From assembly GCA_013204555.1 (NCBI GenBank), contig JABMNO010000041.1, positions 1 through 64,000 of the forward strand: a stretch of DNA of 64,000 nt, read 5' to 3'. Below the pieces are notes generated by a model. It searched no databases. It was not told the origin of the DNA and was given only the letters and a program-made list of their open reading frames with translations. Shown one piece after another: positions 52,411 through 61,388 of this stretch; position 1 is the stretch's first letter, and each line of letters opens with the position of its first letter. The position numbers and the translations under genes are program-made. The DNA comes from Chloroflexota bacterium. GTDB taxonomy: Bacteria; Chloroflexota; Dehalococcoidia; Lucifugimonadales; Lucifugimonadaceae.

Positions 52411-53970
52411 ATGAATAAACCCAGCTCGTACGTTTGCCCGGACGGGGCGCCATTCCCCGTTGAGTGGTTCACGCCCGGAATGGCGGAGTCCTCGTGGACA
52501 TGGGATCAGGTGAAGAACCCGGTTCCACTCACGCCCTTATCCTGGCATTTCCTGGAGACGAAGCGAGCAGGAATGGCACGCGCCAGTGAGCAGATAGGCA
52601 GGCCGTCACCATCTGAACGTATCTACGCGAACGGCTACGTATTCGCCAGATCTCTGCCTGTTTCTGAGGAGCTAGCTGAACGATCTATTGGGGTCGCCGC
52701 AGAGGATGAAAAACGCCGTATCGACTGGCTGCTCGAGCTCTGGCACACCGAGTATTTGCCTGAAGTTGAGGAGTTGATCCACCAACTGCAGAACTGGTCT
52801 CACGCCGGCGATACGCTGGCGGAAATGGTCGGCCGGTTCCCTGAAGTTGACGCCATCAGCGAACGGTTGGGCGAGTTGCACAACCTCGCGATTGTGTTGT
52901 CCGGAGTCACGATGAGTCGGTTTCAGGCGTTCTGTCGTGACGAATTCGGAGATGATGGCGGGCAGATTGCCATCGACACGGTCGCGGGAATGCCAAACAA
53001 GTCGGTCGAATCAGGCATCGCCCTCTGGGATTTGTCTCGGCAACTGCCGGAATCCATCTCGGACGCGCAAATGTCTGCTAGTCCTCTCCTCGCCGAATTC
53101 CTGACCGAGTGGGGCCAGCGCAACGAGTCGTTCTTCGAGATCGCATACCGAACATGGCTCGAAGAGCCGTCCTTCGTGCTAACCACGCTCAAGGGATATC
53201 GCGACTCGCCGAACGAGAGGAGTCCGACGGCAATGCAAGCCAGCGTCGCCGCTCATCGCGTTGAGCGGACGGAAGAGGCGAAGATCCGCCTCGGACATGC
53301 CAGAAAAGTCCACACGTTCGATCAACTACTCAGGCGCGCCCAGCACAACACCACGTTGATGGAGGATCATCAGTTCCACATTGACCAGCGCGCCCACTCA
53401 AGCCTGCGATATCCATCCCTCGCTATTGGTGACGCGTTGGTTATACAGGGAACTATCGACTCTCGTGACGATGTGTTTTATCTCCATCCAAGCGAATTCA
53501 AAGTGGCCGCCAACGAACCCGTCACTCGCTTTCAAAGCCTCACTAAGGAACGCAGAGCGGAACGAGAACGATGGATCGGCGTGATCCCGCCGCGTCATAT
53601 CGGTGGCGAACCGGTAAAAACTGCACAAACATCCGACCTACCGAGCGTAATTCATGGCAGCGCAGCCAGTGCCGGTTCAGCTACCGGAACCGCCCGCGTA
53701 ATCCTCACTCTGGAGGACGCCCACCGACTCTCGCCCGGCGACGTTCTCGTGACATACGCCACCGCCCCGCCCTGGACGCCGCTCTTTGCTATTGCCGCCG
53801 CAATCGTGACTGATGCGGGAGGAGCGCTATCTCACTGCGCTATCGTGGCACGCGAGTACGGAATCCCTGCGGTAGTGGGGGCAACTGGTGCGACTGCGAC
53901 CATCGCTGATGGCGCCACCGTGAGCGTGGATGGAACTAGCGGAACGATCACCCTGATGAGTCGGGGCTGA
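52411..53970 (+). CDS. PEP-utilising mobile-domain protein lacking the ATP-binding domain
   Basis: A 519-residue protein matching the middle and C-terminal parts of PEP synthase/rifampin-phosphotransferase-like enzymes. The region around WTWDQVKNPVPLTPLSWHFLE resembles the W...x.P.PLTPL entry. The last ~90 residues are the swivelling phosphohistidine domain: GDVLVTYATAPPWTPLF and DAGGALSHCAIVAREYGIPAVVG, with the phosphorylated His in SHCA. There is no ATP-grasp domain at the N-terminus, which starts the protein abruptly. It may need a separate ATP-grasp partner; the APH-family kinase 6 bp upstream is a different fold, so pairing with it is speculative. Confidence 0.87.
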   Translation: MNKPSSYVCPDGAPFPVEWFTPGMAESSWTWDQVKNPVPLTPLSWHFLETKRAGMARASEQIGRPSPSERIYANGYVFARSLPVSEELAERSIGVAAEDEKRRIDWLLELWHTEYLPEVEELIHQLQNWSHAGDTLAEMVGRFPEVDAISERLGELHNLAIVLSGVTMSRFQAFCRDEFGDDGGQIAIDTVAGMPNKSVESGIALWDLSRQLPESISDAQMSASPLLAEFLTEWGQRNESFFEIAYRTWLEEPSFVLTTLKGYRDSPNERSPTAMQASVAAHRVERTEEAKIRLGHARKVHTFDQLLRRAQHNTTLMEDHQFHIDQRAHSSLRYPSLAIGDALVIQGTIDSRDDVFYLHPSEFKVAANEPVTRFQSLTKERRAERERWIGVIPPRHIGGEPVKTAQTSDLPSVIHGSAASAGSATGTARVILTLEDAHRLSPGDVLVTYATAPPWTPLFAIAAAIVTDAGGALSHCAIVAREYGIPAVVGATGATATIADGATVSVDGTSGTITLMSRG

Positions 53971-54287
53971 CCGCCGACCGCATCCGCCCTGAGCGTCCAC
54001 GGTGGAGCGTCGCCTCGCGTTCCGGTCTTCCTAAGCACCAACCAACCGTCATCCCGGACGCCGGTAGGCGATCCGTGCTCAAGGCGCGGCCGGAGTTGAG
54101 GAGGTTTATTTCATCCATACGCAACTCAGAAATCGGAGCATTTACGGATACTCGACCAATCTGGCACGTAGATGACGCATCGGTATGTGGGTTCTGCGTG
54201 CCTGGGTCCCGGATATCTCCGCTAAGCGTCCGATTCCGGGACGACGAGTAGATCGGAGATGTCGCGGCGCTATCGATGAACTAGAAG
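53971..54287. other. Non-coding gap with an inverted repeat
   Basis: I see no gene in these 317 bases. An inverted repeat GTCCCGGA (54206-54213) / TCCGGGAC (54235-54242) and a CATCCCGGACGCCGG segment look like a dispersed intergenic repeat. The flanking genes converge, so termination is plausible, but there is no U-run. Confidence 0.4.
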
Positions 54288-55535
54288 CTACTCCGGCTCT
54301 GCCTGTCCACGCCGATTCCGCCTCTTGTCCAGCATCTCCTGAATATCTGGTGGAGGGTACGTATACCGCTTCCGAGATGTGAGCCATGCCTCTCGCCGCT
54401 CATCGCTCACCCGGATAACCACATCTGAACGATCGCGCACTTCTGGTCGCAATTCGCAGCCCACACCGGGTGCTTCCGGGGCGTGGAGATAGCCGTCGCG
54501 AACTGGCACATCGGGCGTGACGAACCGACCATACCAGCCCTTCGCCATGGCCCGGTTGTACTCCATGACCATGACGTTTTGCGAACTCATGCAGATCTGC
54601 GCACAGGCGAACATGTTCACGGGACCAAGGCAGTCGTGCGGGGCGATGGGCACCTGGTGCGCTGATGCAAGAATTGCGATCTTGTGGACCTCGCTGATTC
54701 CGCCTGTCCACTCAAGGTCAGGCATGACGATTCGCGCCGCGCCGTTCTCAATGAATCTGCGGTGCTGATAACGCGAAACCAGTCTCTCTGCGATGGCGAT
54801 GGGGGTCTTGGTCGACTCTTGCAGTCGCAGATGAGCGACTTCGTTAAACGCCGACAGCAGTTCTTCATGCCACATCGGGTCGTACGGCTCAAAGGCCTGC
54901 GCTATCTTGATTGCGGATGGCAGGTTCCACTTGGCGTGAGCGTCAGTGGCAACATTGATCTCATTGCCAACCGCATCCCTGATCTGGCGAATAGGCGTGA
55001 GCGACCAGTCGAGGTCACTGTTATGCACGAATTGCCCATCTGTATCCCGAGCAATGTAGTCGGTAGGTGAATGTTTCATACCCGTGATGCCTTCGCCCAG
55101 CAGAGACTTCGCCACCTCGCCAGCATCGCGATAGAGAGCCCACCCATCGTCGATCTCACCGTAAACACCACAGGTGTTGTAGACCCGCACTTTCGACCGC
55201 ACGGCGCCGCCAAGCATCTCGTAGACAGGCAGCTTTGCGATCTTGCCTTTGATATCCCATAGCGCTATGTCCAGCGCGGAGATAGCGCGCACTTCCGCCC
55301 CGCCGTATCCGGCGTGATCAGACAATTTAAACATCGTTTGCCAGTGGCCTTCGATCTCGGCCGGATCGCGCCCAATAAGCAACGGCCCAAAGTGATCGTG
55401 GATAGCAGTCTCAACGGTGCTCGCCGCATACCAGGTCTCGCCCAGCCCAATGACCGCACCATCAGTGTGAATCTGAACGAAAATCAGGTCAGGGAATTCG
55501 CCAACCCGGATGGTTTCAATCTGTGTGATTTTCAA
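54288..55535 (-). CDS. Enolase-superfamily (mandelate racemase-like) enzyme, copy B
   Basis: A 415-residue paralogue of copies A and C, starting MKITQIETIRVGEFPDLIFVQ. Barrel motifs in order: ITGMKHSPTDY, VATDAHAKWNLPSAI, MWHEELLSAF, IAIAERLVSRYQH, VMPDLEWTGGISEVHKI and IAPHDCLGPVNMFACAQIC. These give the E, E, D metal-ligand set and the His base; strand 2 has a single Lys (MKH) where many members have KxK. Probably a sugar-acid dehydratase or related lyase; the substrate is unknown. Separated from copy C by a 159-bp gap with a long palindrome. Confidence 0.92.
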   Translation of the reverse strand: MKITQIETIRVGEFPDLIFVQIHTDGAVIGLGETWYAASTVETAIHDHFGPLLIGRDPAEIEGHWQTMFKLSDHAGYGGAEVRAISALDIALWDIKGKIAKLPVYEMLGGAVRSKVRVYNTCGVYGEIDDGWALYRDAGEVAKSLLGEGITGMKHSPTDYIARDTDGQFVHNSDLDWSLTPIRQIRDAVGNEINVATDAHAKWNLPSAIKIAQAFEPYDPMWHEELLSAFNEVAHLRLQESTKTPIAIAERLVSRYQHRRFIENGAARIVMPDLEWTGGISEVHKIAILASAHQVPIAPHDCLGPVNMFACAQICMSSQNVMVMEYNRAMAKGWYGRFVTPDVPVRDGYLHAPEAPGVGCELRPEVRDRSDVVIRVSDERREAWLTSRKRYTYPPPDIQEMLDKRRNRRGQAEPE

Positions 55536-55620
55536 ATATTCTCCCTCGCCCTCTGGGAGACGATTGAGGTGAGGGGGCCGTTCGTCTTGTGCGACGCTTG
55601 AACAGCCAAAACCGCCCTCA

Positions 55621-55653
55621 TCCTAACCTTCTCCCACAGGGAGAAGGTTAGGA
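55621..55653. repeat. Perfect 15-bp palindrome between enolase-superfamily genes
   Basis: TCCTAACCTTCTCCC (55621-55635) and GGGAGAAGGTTAGGA (55639-55653) are perfectly complementary across a 3-nt loop. A related CTCCC...GGGAG segment lies at 55543-55560. It is 41 bp past the stop of copy C on the minus strand. No U-run follows, so it may be a terminator or a dispersed palindromic repeat unit. Confidence 0.7.
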
Positions 55654-55694
55654 TGTGCCTCCTCGCCCGAAGTGGGCGCAGGGGCAATTCAATA

Positions 55695-56903
55695 TCATTG
55701 CGGCCCGCGCTCAATCTCCATCTCATCAACTCGCGCCTGAGTTTCTGCAGTGCGTTGAGCGGCCGGCCCCCATGCGTCGATCAGGCTCTTGCCGGGGGTG
55801 TCGCTGACGCGGACTGACGCGTCTGAACGATCTCGCACGCCTGCCTTCAGCCTGGTACCAAGCCCCGGAACCTGAGGCGCATGTATATAGCCGTCTCGAA
55901 TATCCAGATTCGGGTCAACGAAGTCGTTGTACCAGCCTTTGAAGTAGTCGGGGACGTGCTCCTGCATCATGGCGTTGGGAGAACTGAAGCAAATGTGTGA
56001 GCAGGCAAAGATGTTGACCGGTCCTGTGGCGTCGTGAGGTGCAAACGGCACCTGATGAGCTGAAGCGAGGATTGCAATCTTGTGCGTCTCTGATATTCCA
56101 CCGGTCCAAATCAGATCCGGCATGACGATGCGGGCTGAGCCGTTCTCTATGAACTGTCGCAGTTGCCAGCGCGTGAGTAGTCGCTCGGAGATACACACGG
56201 GAGCTTTTGTCGCTGCCTGCAATCTGGCGAGGGCGTCAGGGTTGAGCAGCGGCATCAGGTCTTCCTGCCACATCATGTCGTACTCGTCCATCGCCTGGGC
56301 AATTCGGATGGCGACCGGAAGCGTCCACTTGCCGTGGGCGTCGTTGGCAATCTGCATATCCATGCCAACCGCGTCGCGAATCTCACGAATTGGCTTGAGC
56401 GACATGTCTAGCTCTTTTGGCGAGAGAAACTGGCCGTCTGAGGCTGTAGCGAGCGCGATGGTGGGACCGCCCTTCATCGCCATGATGCCTTCATCCAACA
56501 GCCCTCTGGCTACATCTGCTGCGCCCTCATATGGCATGGAAGTTGCGTAAACCCGGATCTTATTCCGGACTGCGCCGCCCAGTAGCTCGTAAATAGGTAG
56601 TCCTGCAACCTGCCCCTTGATGTCCCAGAGAGCGATGTCTATCGCTGAAATTGCCCGCATCTCTGCACCGCCATAGCCGGCGTGATCAGAGAGTCGAAAC
56701 ATCGCCTCCCAGTGACGCTCGATAGCTGCCGGGTCGCGCCCAATAAGCAGCGGACCAAACCAGTCATGTATCGCCGCTTCAACAACGGTTGGGGCATACC
56801 AGGTTTCGCCCAGCCCAACGAGGCCGGTGTCGGTGTAGATCTGGACCCAGATCACCTGCGGTCTCTCGGCCACCCGAATGGTCTCAATTTTCGTGATTTT
56901 CAT
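55695..56903 (-). CDS. Enolase-superfamily (mandelate racemase-like) enzyme, copy C
   Basis: A 402-residue paralogue from ATG 56903 (MKITKIETIRVAERPQVIW). Motifs: IMAMKGGPTIAL, IANDAHGKWTLPVAI, MWQEDLMPLL, VCISERLLTRWQL, VMPDLIWTGGISETHKI, FAPHDATGPVNIF. Metal ligands and base match copies A and B; strand 2 again has one Lys. It shares long identical stretches with copy B (RLSDHAGYGGAE-type, ISAxDIALWDIKG), so B and C look like a tandem duplication. It is divergent from the alcohol dehydrogenase pair across a 273-bp gap. Confidence 0.92.
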   Translation of the reverse strand: MKITKIETIRVAERPQVIWVQIYTDTGLVGLGETWYAPTVVEAAIHDWFGPLLIGRDPAAIERHWEAMFRLSDHAGYGGAEMRAISAIDIALWDIKGQVAGLPIYELLGGAVRNKIRVYATSMPYEGAADVARGLLDEGIMAMKGGPTIALATASDGQFLSPKELDMSLKPIREIRDAVGMDMQIANDAHGKWTLPVAIRIAQAMDEYDMMWQEDLMPLLNPDALARLQAATKAPVCISERLLTRWQLRQFIENGSARIVMPDLIWTGGISETHKIAILASAHQVPFAPHDATGPVNIFACSHICFSSPNAMMQEHVPDYFKGWYNDFVDPNLDIRDGYIHAPQVPGLGTRLKAGVRDRSDASVRVSDTPGKSLIDAWGPAAQRTAETQARVDEMEIERGPQ

Positions 56904-56935
56904 GTTCGTTCCCATCAGCCTGAGTAAGTTGGCGG

Positions 56936-56976
56936 GAGTATATTCCCAATTAGCACGTTCGGGGAATTTAATACTC
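56936..56976. promoter_or_regulatory. Imperfect inverted repeat in the divergent gap
   Basis: GAGTATATTCCC (56936-56947) faces GGGGAATTTAATACTC (56961-56976); the arms pair except for a few inserted bases. It lies 33 bp upstream of enolase copy C and about 200 bp upstream of the alcohol dehydrogenase genes. It could be an operator, judged by symmetry only. Confidence 0.3.
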
Positions 56977-57176
56977 GGGCCTTTGACGCGTTTGGACCGA
57001 TAGTGTTCACAGGCAATCTTTTGAAGGCTTCACGCCCACGCGAGAACCGTTGTCGATCAATTTCACTTTGCGCCTGGTAATCCTCAACCACTAAACACCT
57101 TTTCGGCACGTCGCTGGCGGAGTAAAGTTGGGCGCTATTGAAACAAATCCTTCTTTTACCAAGGACCTACGAATCA

Positions 57177-58154
57177 ATGAAGGCAGTACAACTGGTAGCC
57201 CACCGCACGTTTGAACAGGTGGACATAGCAGAACCGGTCCCAGCCGAGGGGCAGGCAAAAATCAAAGTAGAAGCGGTCTCACCGTGCGCTAGCGATATTC
57301 ACGGTTCATTCGACGCGCATATGCCTGAAGAGAAATATCCATTGGCTCCGGGCATGCCATGTCACGAGATCGTGGGAACAGTTGTCGAGTCAAAGACGGA
57401 CGAAATTAACGTTGGCCAACGGGCTATCGTCTTGCCAACTCCGGGCATGGGCGGAATGGTTGAGTACATCACTCAGTCTCCAGATCGGATCATTCCAATT
57501 CCGGACTGGGGTCCAATTGATGAGTGGATGATGTGCCAGCACTCCGGCACAGTCCTCTTCGCAGCGAAGCACTGGGGCAACCCGGCCGGCAAACGCATAG
57601 CGGTGCTCGGTCAGGGTGGCATTGGCCTCTCATTCACCATGATTGCTGAGAAGCAGGGCGCACGACAGGTAATTGGTATCGACCTGCTCGACTACCGCCT
57701 CAAGAAGGCGCAGGAACTGGGCGCGACGGACACCGTCAATCCGGACAAAGACAATCTCATTGAGGCACTGGAAGAGATAACCGGTGGTGAGGGTGTGGAC
57801 GTTGTGGTCGACGCTACGGGCGATCCTGATGGCCTTGAGACCTGTATCCACGCAGTTAAGCGACACGGAACAATTCTGGGCTTCAGCCTGACCGGTTCCG
57901 AGGGCAAACGAGCGTCTTTCGTCCATGGTGACTGGATGCGCAAGGCCGTCACCATCATCCCAACCCAGATCGCGGGGACGGACCGGCCAACGGATGAGAT
58001 CAGGGACATGGTCGCACTGAAAGAGCGAGGCTGGATGGACCCTGGTCTACTCAAGACCCACAACCTCACGTTCAACGATGCTCAGCGGGCATACGACATG
58101 TACACCGATCGCGATGACGAAGTGATCAAAGTCGCCATGAACTTTCCTGGCTAG
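57177..58154 (+). CDS. Zinc-type medium-chain alcohol dehydrogenase, copy 1
   Basis: A 325-residue MDR protein from ATG 57177 (MKAVQLVAHRTFEQVDIAEP). Substrate-zinc ligands: SPCASDIHGS (Cys), MPCHEIVGTVVES (H-E) and DEWMMCQHSGTVL (C). The cofactor motif AVLGQGGIGLSFTMIAEKQGA is GxGGxG, with GIDLLDYR after strand 2. The structural zinc-loop cysteines seem absent. It oxidises an alcohol or polyol with NAD(P); substrate unknown. It is followed 26 bp later by a close paralogue. Near the enolase-superfamily dehydratases, a sugar-acid or polyol pathway is plausible. Confidence 0.9.
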   Translation: MKAVQLVAHRTFEQVDIAEPVPAEGQAKIKVEAVSPCASDIHGSFDAHMPEEKYPLAPGMPCHEIVGTVVESKTDEINVGQRAIVLPTPGMGGMVEYITQSPDRIIPIPDWGPIDEWMMCQHSGTVLFAAKHWGNPAGKRIAVLGQGGIGLSFTMIAEKQGARQVIGIDLLDYRLKKAQELGATDTVNPDKDNLIEALEEITGGEGVDVVVDATGDPDGLETCIHAVKRHGTILGFSLTGSEGKRASFVHGDWMRKAVTIIPTQIAGTDRPTDEIRDMVALKERGWMDPGLLKTHNLTFNDAQRAYDMYTDRDDEVIKVAMNFPG

Positions 58155-58180
58155 AAAAAACTCGGAGTATCTAGAACCGA

Positions 58181-59146
58181 ATGAAAGCATTCCAACTCAC
58201 CGCGCCACGAACACTTGAACAGGTCGATATTCCTGAGCCTTCGATCGAAGACGGTGAAGTCAAGATCAAGGTTGAACAGATGTCGGTCTGCGGTAGCGAC
58301 ATCATCCTGGAGTGGGCTCCTGACCTTCCTGAAGAGGAATACCCCACTAAACCCGGAGCGCCGAACCACGAGGTCGTGGGCGTTGTTGTAGAGAGCCGAA
58401 ATGATGAATATAAGGAGGGCGAACGAGCAATCGTGATCCCTCGCGATGTTGCCGGAATGGCCGAGTACCTGGTTCAGACGCCTGACCGGCTAATCAAAAT
58501 TCCCGAGTGGGGACCGTCCGACGAATGGGTAATGTGTCAGCATTCCGGCACAGTCCTCTACTCCGCCAAGCACTGGGGCAGCGCCGCGGGTAAGCGGATC
58601 GCCGTCCTCGGACAGGGCGGGATTGGCCTCTCTTTCACGATGATCGCTGAACGACAGGGCGCCGCTCAGGTGATCGGATTGGATCTTGTTGAAGAGCGAT
58701 GCCAGAAATCATCGGAGCTTGGGGCGACGCACACAATCAACCCGGGTAGCGAAGATATTTTCGAGGCGTTAGATGAGATCACTAAGGGCGAGGGCGTCGA
58801 TGTCGTTGTCGATGCCAGCGGTAACCCGGACGGCCTCGAAACGTGCATCCGCATGGCCAAGCAGAAGGGCCAGATCATTGGATTTAGCCTGGTCTTTGAT
58901 CAGCAGACCATCAGGCATCGCAACTGGATGAGCAAAGAGGTGACGATCAACCCCACTGTTGTCGCCAGCACGAATCAACCGGTCAAAGAAATCCGCGAGA
59001 TTGTGGCGCTGAAAGAGCGCGGGTGGATCGATCCCGGAGTGCTCAAGACACACAACATGACGTGGAGCCAGACACCAGATGCCTACCAGCTTTATGCCGA
59101 TCGAAAAGACGGCGTGATCAAAATCGCCATTTCAATCGACGATTAG
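58181..59146 (+). CDS. Zinc-type medium-chain alcohol dehydrogenase, copy 2
   Basis: A 321-residue paralogue of the preceding gene: MKAFQLTAPRTLEQVDIPEP, SVCGSDIILEW (Cys ligand), GAPNHEVVGVVVES (H-E), EWVMCQHSGTVL, VLGQGGIGLSFTMIAERQGA and GNPDGLETCI. Over half the positions agree with copy 1, which indicates tandem duplication. CGSD here against CASD in copy 1 and different loops suggest separate substrates. It probably shares a transcript with copy 1. Confidence 0.91.
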   Translation: MKAFQLTAPRTLEQVDIPEPSIEDGEVKIKVEQMSVCGSDIILEWAPDLPEEEYPTKPGAPNHEVVGVVVESRNDEYKEGERAIVIPRDVAGMAEYLVQTPDRLIKIPEWGPSDEWVMCQHSGTVLYSAKHWGSAAGKRIAVLGQGGIGLSFTMIAERQGAAQVIGLDLVEERCQKSSELGATHTINPGSEDIFEALDEITKGEGVDVVVDASGNPDGLETCIRMAKQKGQIIGFSLVFDQQTIRHRNWMSKEVTINPTVVASTNQPVKEIREIVALKERGWIDPGVLKTHNMTWSQTPDAYQLYADRKDGVIKIAISIDD

Positions 59147-59234
59147 CGTCTGGTCTCGATTCACAAGGCGAGCCGTGGCATAATCACGTTTCTCTCGCGC
59201 ATTAACGAACTATCCCTTTTTAGGAGCACTTGAA

Positions 59235-59711
59235 ATGGCAATCGCCGTCGGCGCAGCAGCGCCAGATTTCTCACTATTGGACCAGGGTGGCGAAGCACAC
59301 ACGCTTAGCCAGCACAAGGGCCGCAACGTGATCCTGGCGTTCTTCCCCGCCGCCTTTTCGGGCGTCTGTGACACCGAGATGTGCACATTCCGAGACTCTC
59401 TGAGCGAGCTCGAGAATGCCAACGCTGATGTCATTGGCGTCTCCGTAGATGCCCGGTTCTCCAACGCCGAATTTGCCACCAAGCACAATCTGCCGTTCCC
59501 GATTCTCAGCGACTACAACCGCAGTGCCATCAAGGCTTACGACGTTGTGTGGCCAAACTTCGCCGGAATGGACGGCTATGATGCCGCCACACGCTCAGTC
59601 TTCGTCATCGACGGCGATGGCACAGTCCAGTACGCCTGGGCCACAGAAGACTCACAGGGCAACCAGCCTCCCTACGATGACGTGAAAGCAGCCGCAGCCA
59701 AGCTGGGCTAA
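59235..59711 (+). CDS. Peroxiredoxin (AhpE/Bcp-like)
   Basis: A 158-residue thiol peroxidase. ILAFFPAAFSGVCDTEMCTFRD carries the peroxidatic Cys (residue ~45, in VCDTEMC) and a nearby second Cys five residues later. VIGVSVDARFSNAEFATKHN and NFAGMDGYDAATRSVFVIDGDGTV are family features. It reduces hydroperoxides with electrons from thioredoxin or similar donors. The position that is Sec in some relatives is a normal TGT codon here, so it is not a selenoprotein. It has a ribosome site AGGAGC before the ATG and a terminator hairpin downstream. Confidence 0.94.
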   Translation: MAIAVGAAAPDFSLLDQGGEAHTLSQHKGRNVILAFFPAAFSGVCDTEMCTFRDSLSELENANADVIGVSVDARFSNAEFATKHNLPFPILSDYNRSAIKAYDVVWPNFAGMDGYDAATRSVFVIDGDGTVQYAWATEDSQGNQPPYDDVKAAAAKLG

Positions 59712-59742
59712 TCACCAGCAAGCGCGTCGCGACATTTTCGGT

Positions 59743-59767
59743 AGGGGCAGGTTCCAAACCTGCCCCT
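59743..59767 (+). terminator. terminator after the peroxiredoxin gene
   Basis: Perfect 11-bp stem AGGGGCAGGTT (59743-59753) / AACCTGCCCCT (59757-59767) with a 3-nt loop, followed by CTTCG. It lies 32 bp past the peroxiredoxin stop. The U-run is weak. Confidence 0.6.
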
Positions 59768-59945
59768 CTTCGCGCCACTACCAACCATCACCAGGCGTTG
59801 GATAAGTCCGTCCGTATCACGCGTATTGGACATCGCAAACAACATCGTTGAGCAATGTGATGAATCACTCCGACGATTTCAACATGCGCGGCTGGAAGAA
59901 TTGCTAGCCTATGTGCTAGTAATAGCAAAACAGTGGAGGCAATAC

Positions 59946-61388
59946 GTGAAGAACTGGCTCCGATGGCTTGACCTCACGTCCTGGGACTCGTGGTTCCCTC
60001 TGGGCGTCATAGGCCTGTTTTCGCTGTTCGCGATTCCAGCGGCTACGGGTGTCATGTCCTTCGGCCTGCCTGTTGGCAACGACGAGCGCCTGCACATCAT
60101 CTATACAGAAGTTGGCTTGCAGACCACAGCAGGCATATTCGCTATCGTGATCAGTCTCTCACTGGTGGCAATTCAGTTCGCTGCACAGGAATACTCCCAC
60201 AGAATCATGGAGTACTACATCCGCAGCGTTATCTTCTGGTCCACCATCGTGGTGTACCTCGGCATCATGATCATGACGATCATTCTCCAGGCGGGTGTTG
60301 ACGATCCTCAGAGCACACGCGCTGGCGCGATCGTGATCGTGGCAAGTGTGCTGGCTATCGTTCTGTTGGTTCCGCATTTCATCATTACAGCCGCATATTT
60401 GAAGCCGGAATTCATCGTTGAGAAGCTATTACGCAGAGTTGACGATGAATTTCTTTCTGGATTGGACGAGTCGGATCTGGCAAACGGACTTTCGTCTTCT
60501 CAAGATCGCCTACTGCCCGTTGTCGAGATTTGCGAACGATCAATTGACCGTGGCGACCTCACCACCACTCGGGCAGCAATATCCCGAATGATCGGTCGAT
60601 ATGAGGCGATTCCGGAGTCGATACAGGGCACGTCTATTGACAACTACTTCATCGAACACCTGACCCGCATGGGCCGCAAGGCTGTTGCTCACGCTGATGA
60701 AGAGGAGGCTGCCGGGCACGTGATACGGGGCATCGAGACAATTGGGGGAATCCGTTCACCTTCGCTGGCCATTGAGCGAATCGACATACTCGGATTCATG
60801 GCCGTCAGGCACGAAACCGAGGCAGCTATTGCTCAGATGATCGCGTCTCTGCTAGGACTGAGCCAAAAGACAACTGATATTGGCGCAACCGCCACCATAC
60901 TTACCTCTTATCAGGCGTTGATTCATCGTCTGATTGTCGGCGACTATGACCGGATCCTCAGACAACTTTCTGAAGCGGTTGAAAGTCTCAGCAAAGCATC
61001 TACCAGAGCGGGCGCCGTTGATGACACAGCGAGAGCGCTGGACGTGTTGGAGGCGATTGGACATGACGCCGCATCGGCCGGGCTCGTCCGGGTCGTTCTA
61101 GATGTCACTGCCCGATTGAAAAACGCGGGCGTCTCTGCCGCTGAATCCAACCCCGACAGCGCGCAGGAAACCGTGCTGCGATTGCTCCGTATTGAGCGGG
61201 CGCTGGACCAGTCTGAGCGCGATGCTCTGGCCACCCTCGCGTTTGCGCGTGGTGAAGTTGAGGCGGCGGTGAAGCGTTCAGCACCGAGGACGAGCACAAA
61301 TCCGCCCGCCGATGATGGAGCCTCTGGGCTAAGCGGCGGCGATAACCTTGACGCTTCCGGGTTCTCAGACCTCTGGGACGAAGACTAG
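59946..61388 (+). CDS. DUF2254-like membrane protein
   Basis: A 480-residue protein from GTG 59946, which follows GGAGG by 6 nt. Four membrane segments lie in the first ~170 residues (FPLGVIGLFSLFAIPAATGV, GLQTTAGIFAIVISLSLVAIQFA, IFWSTIVVYLGIMIMTII, IVIVASVLAIVLLVPHF). The SLVAIQFAAQEYSHRIM stretch after the second segment is typical of predicted membrane protein DUF2254. A long helical soluble domain follows, with a terminal Pro/Asp-rich tail. Function unknown. The longer frame from ATG 59826 is possible. The 3' end overlaps the convergent V4R gene by 24 bp. Confidence 0.82.
   Translation: MKNWLRWLDLTSWDSWFPLGVIGLFSLFAIPAATGVMSFGLPVGNDERLHIIYTEVGLQTTAGIFAIVISLSLVAIQFAAQEYSHRIMEYYIRSVIFWSTIVVYLGIMIMTIILQAGVDDPQSTRAGAIVIVASVLAIVLLVPHFIITAAYLKPEFIVEKLLRRVDDEFLSGLDESDLANGLSSSQDRLLPVVEICERSIDRGDLTTTRAAISRMIGRYEAIPESIQGTSIDNYFIEHLTRMGRKAVAHADEEEAAGHVIRGIETIGGIRSPSLAIERIDILGFMAVRHETEAAIAQMIASLLGLSQKTTDIGATATILTSYQALIHRLIVGDYDRILRQLSEAVESLSKASTRAGAVDDTARALDVLEAIGHDAASAGLVRVVLDVTARLKNAGVSAAESNPDSAQETVLRLLRIERALDQSERDALATLAFARGEVEAAVKRSAPRTSTNPPADDGASGLSGGDNLDASGFSDLWDED

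Noticed and set aside
59235..59711. Peroxiredoxin as a third selenoprotein
   Set aside because: The peroxidatic position is encoded by TGT, an ordinary Cys codon.
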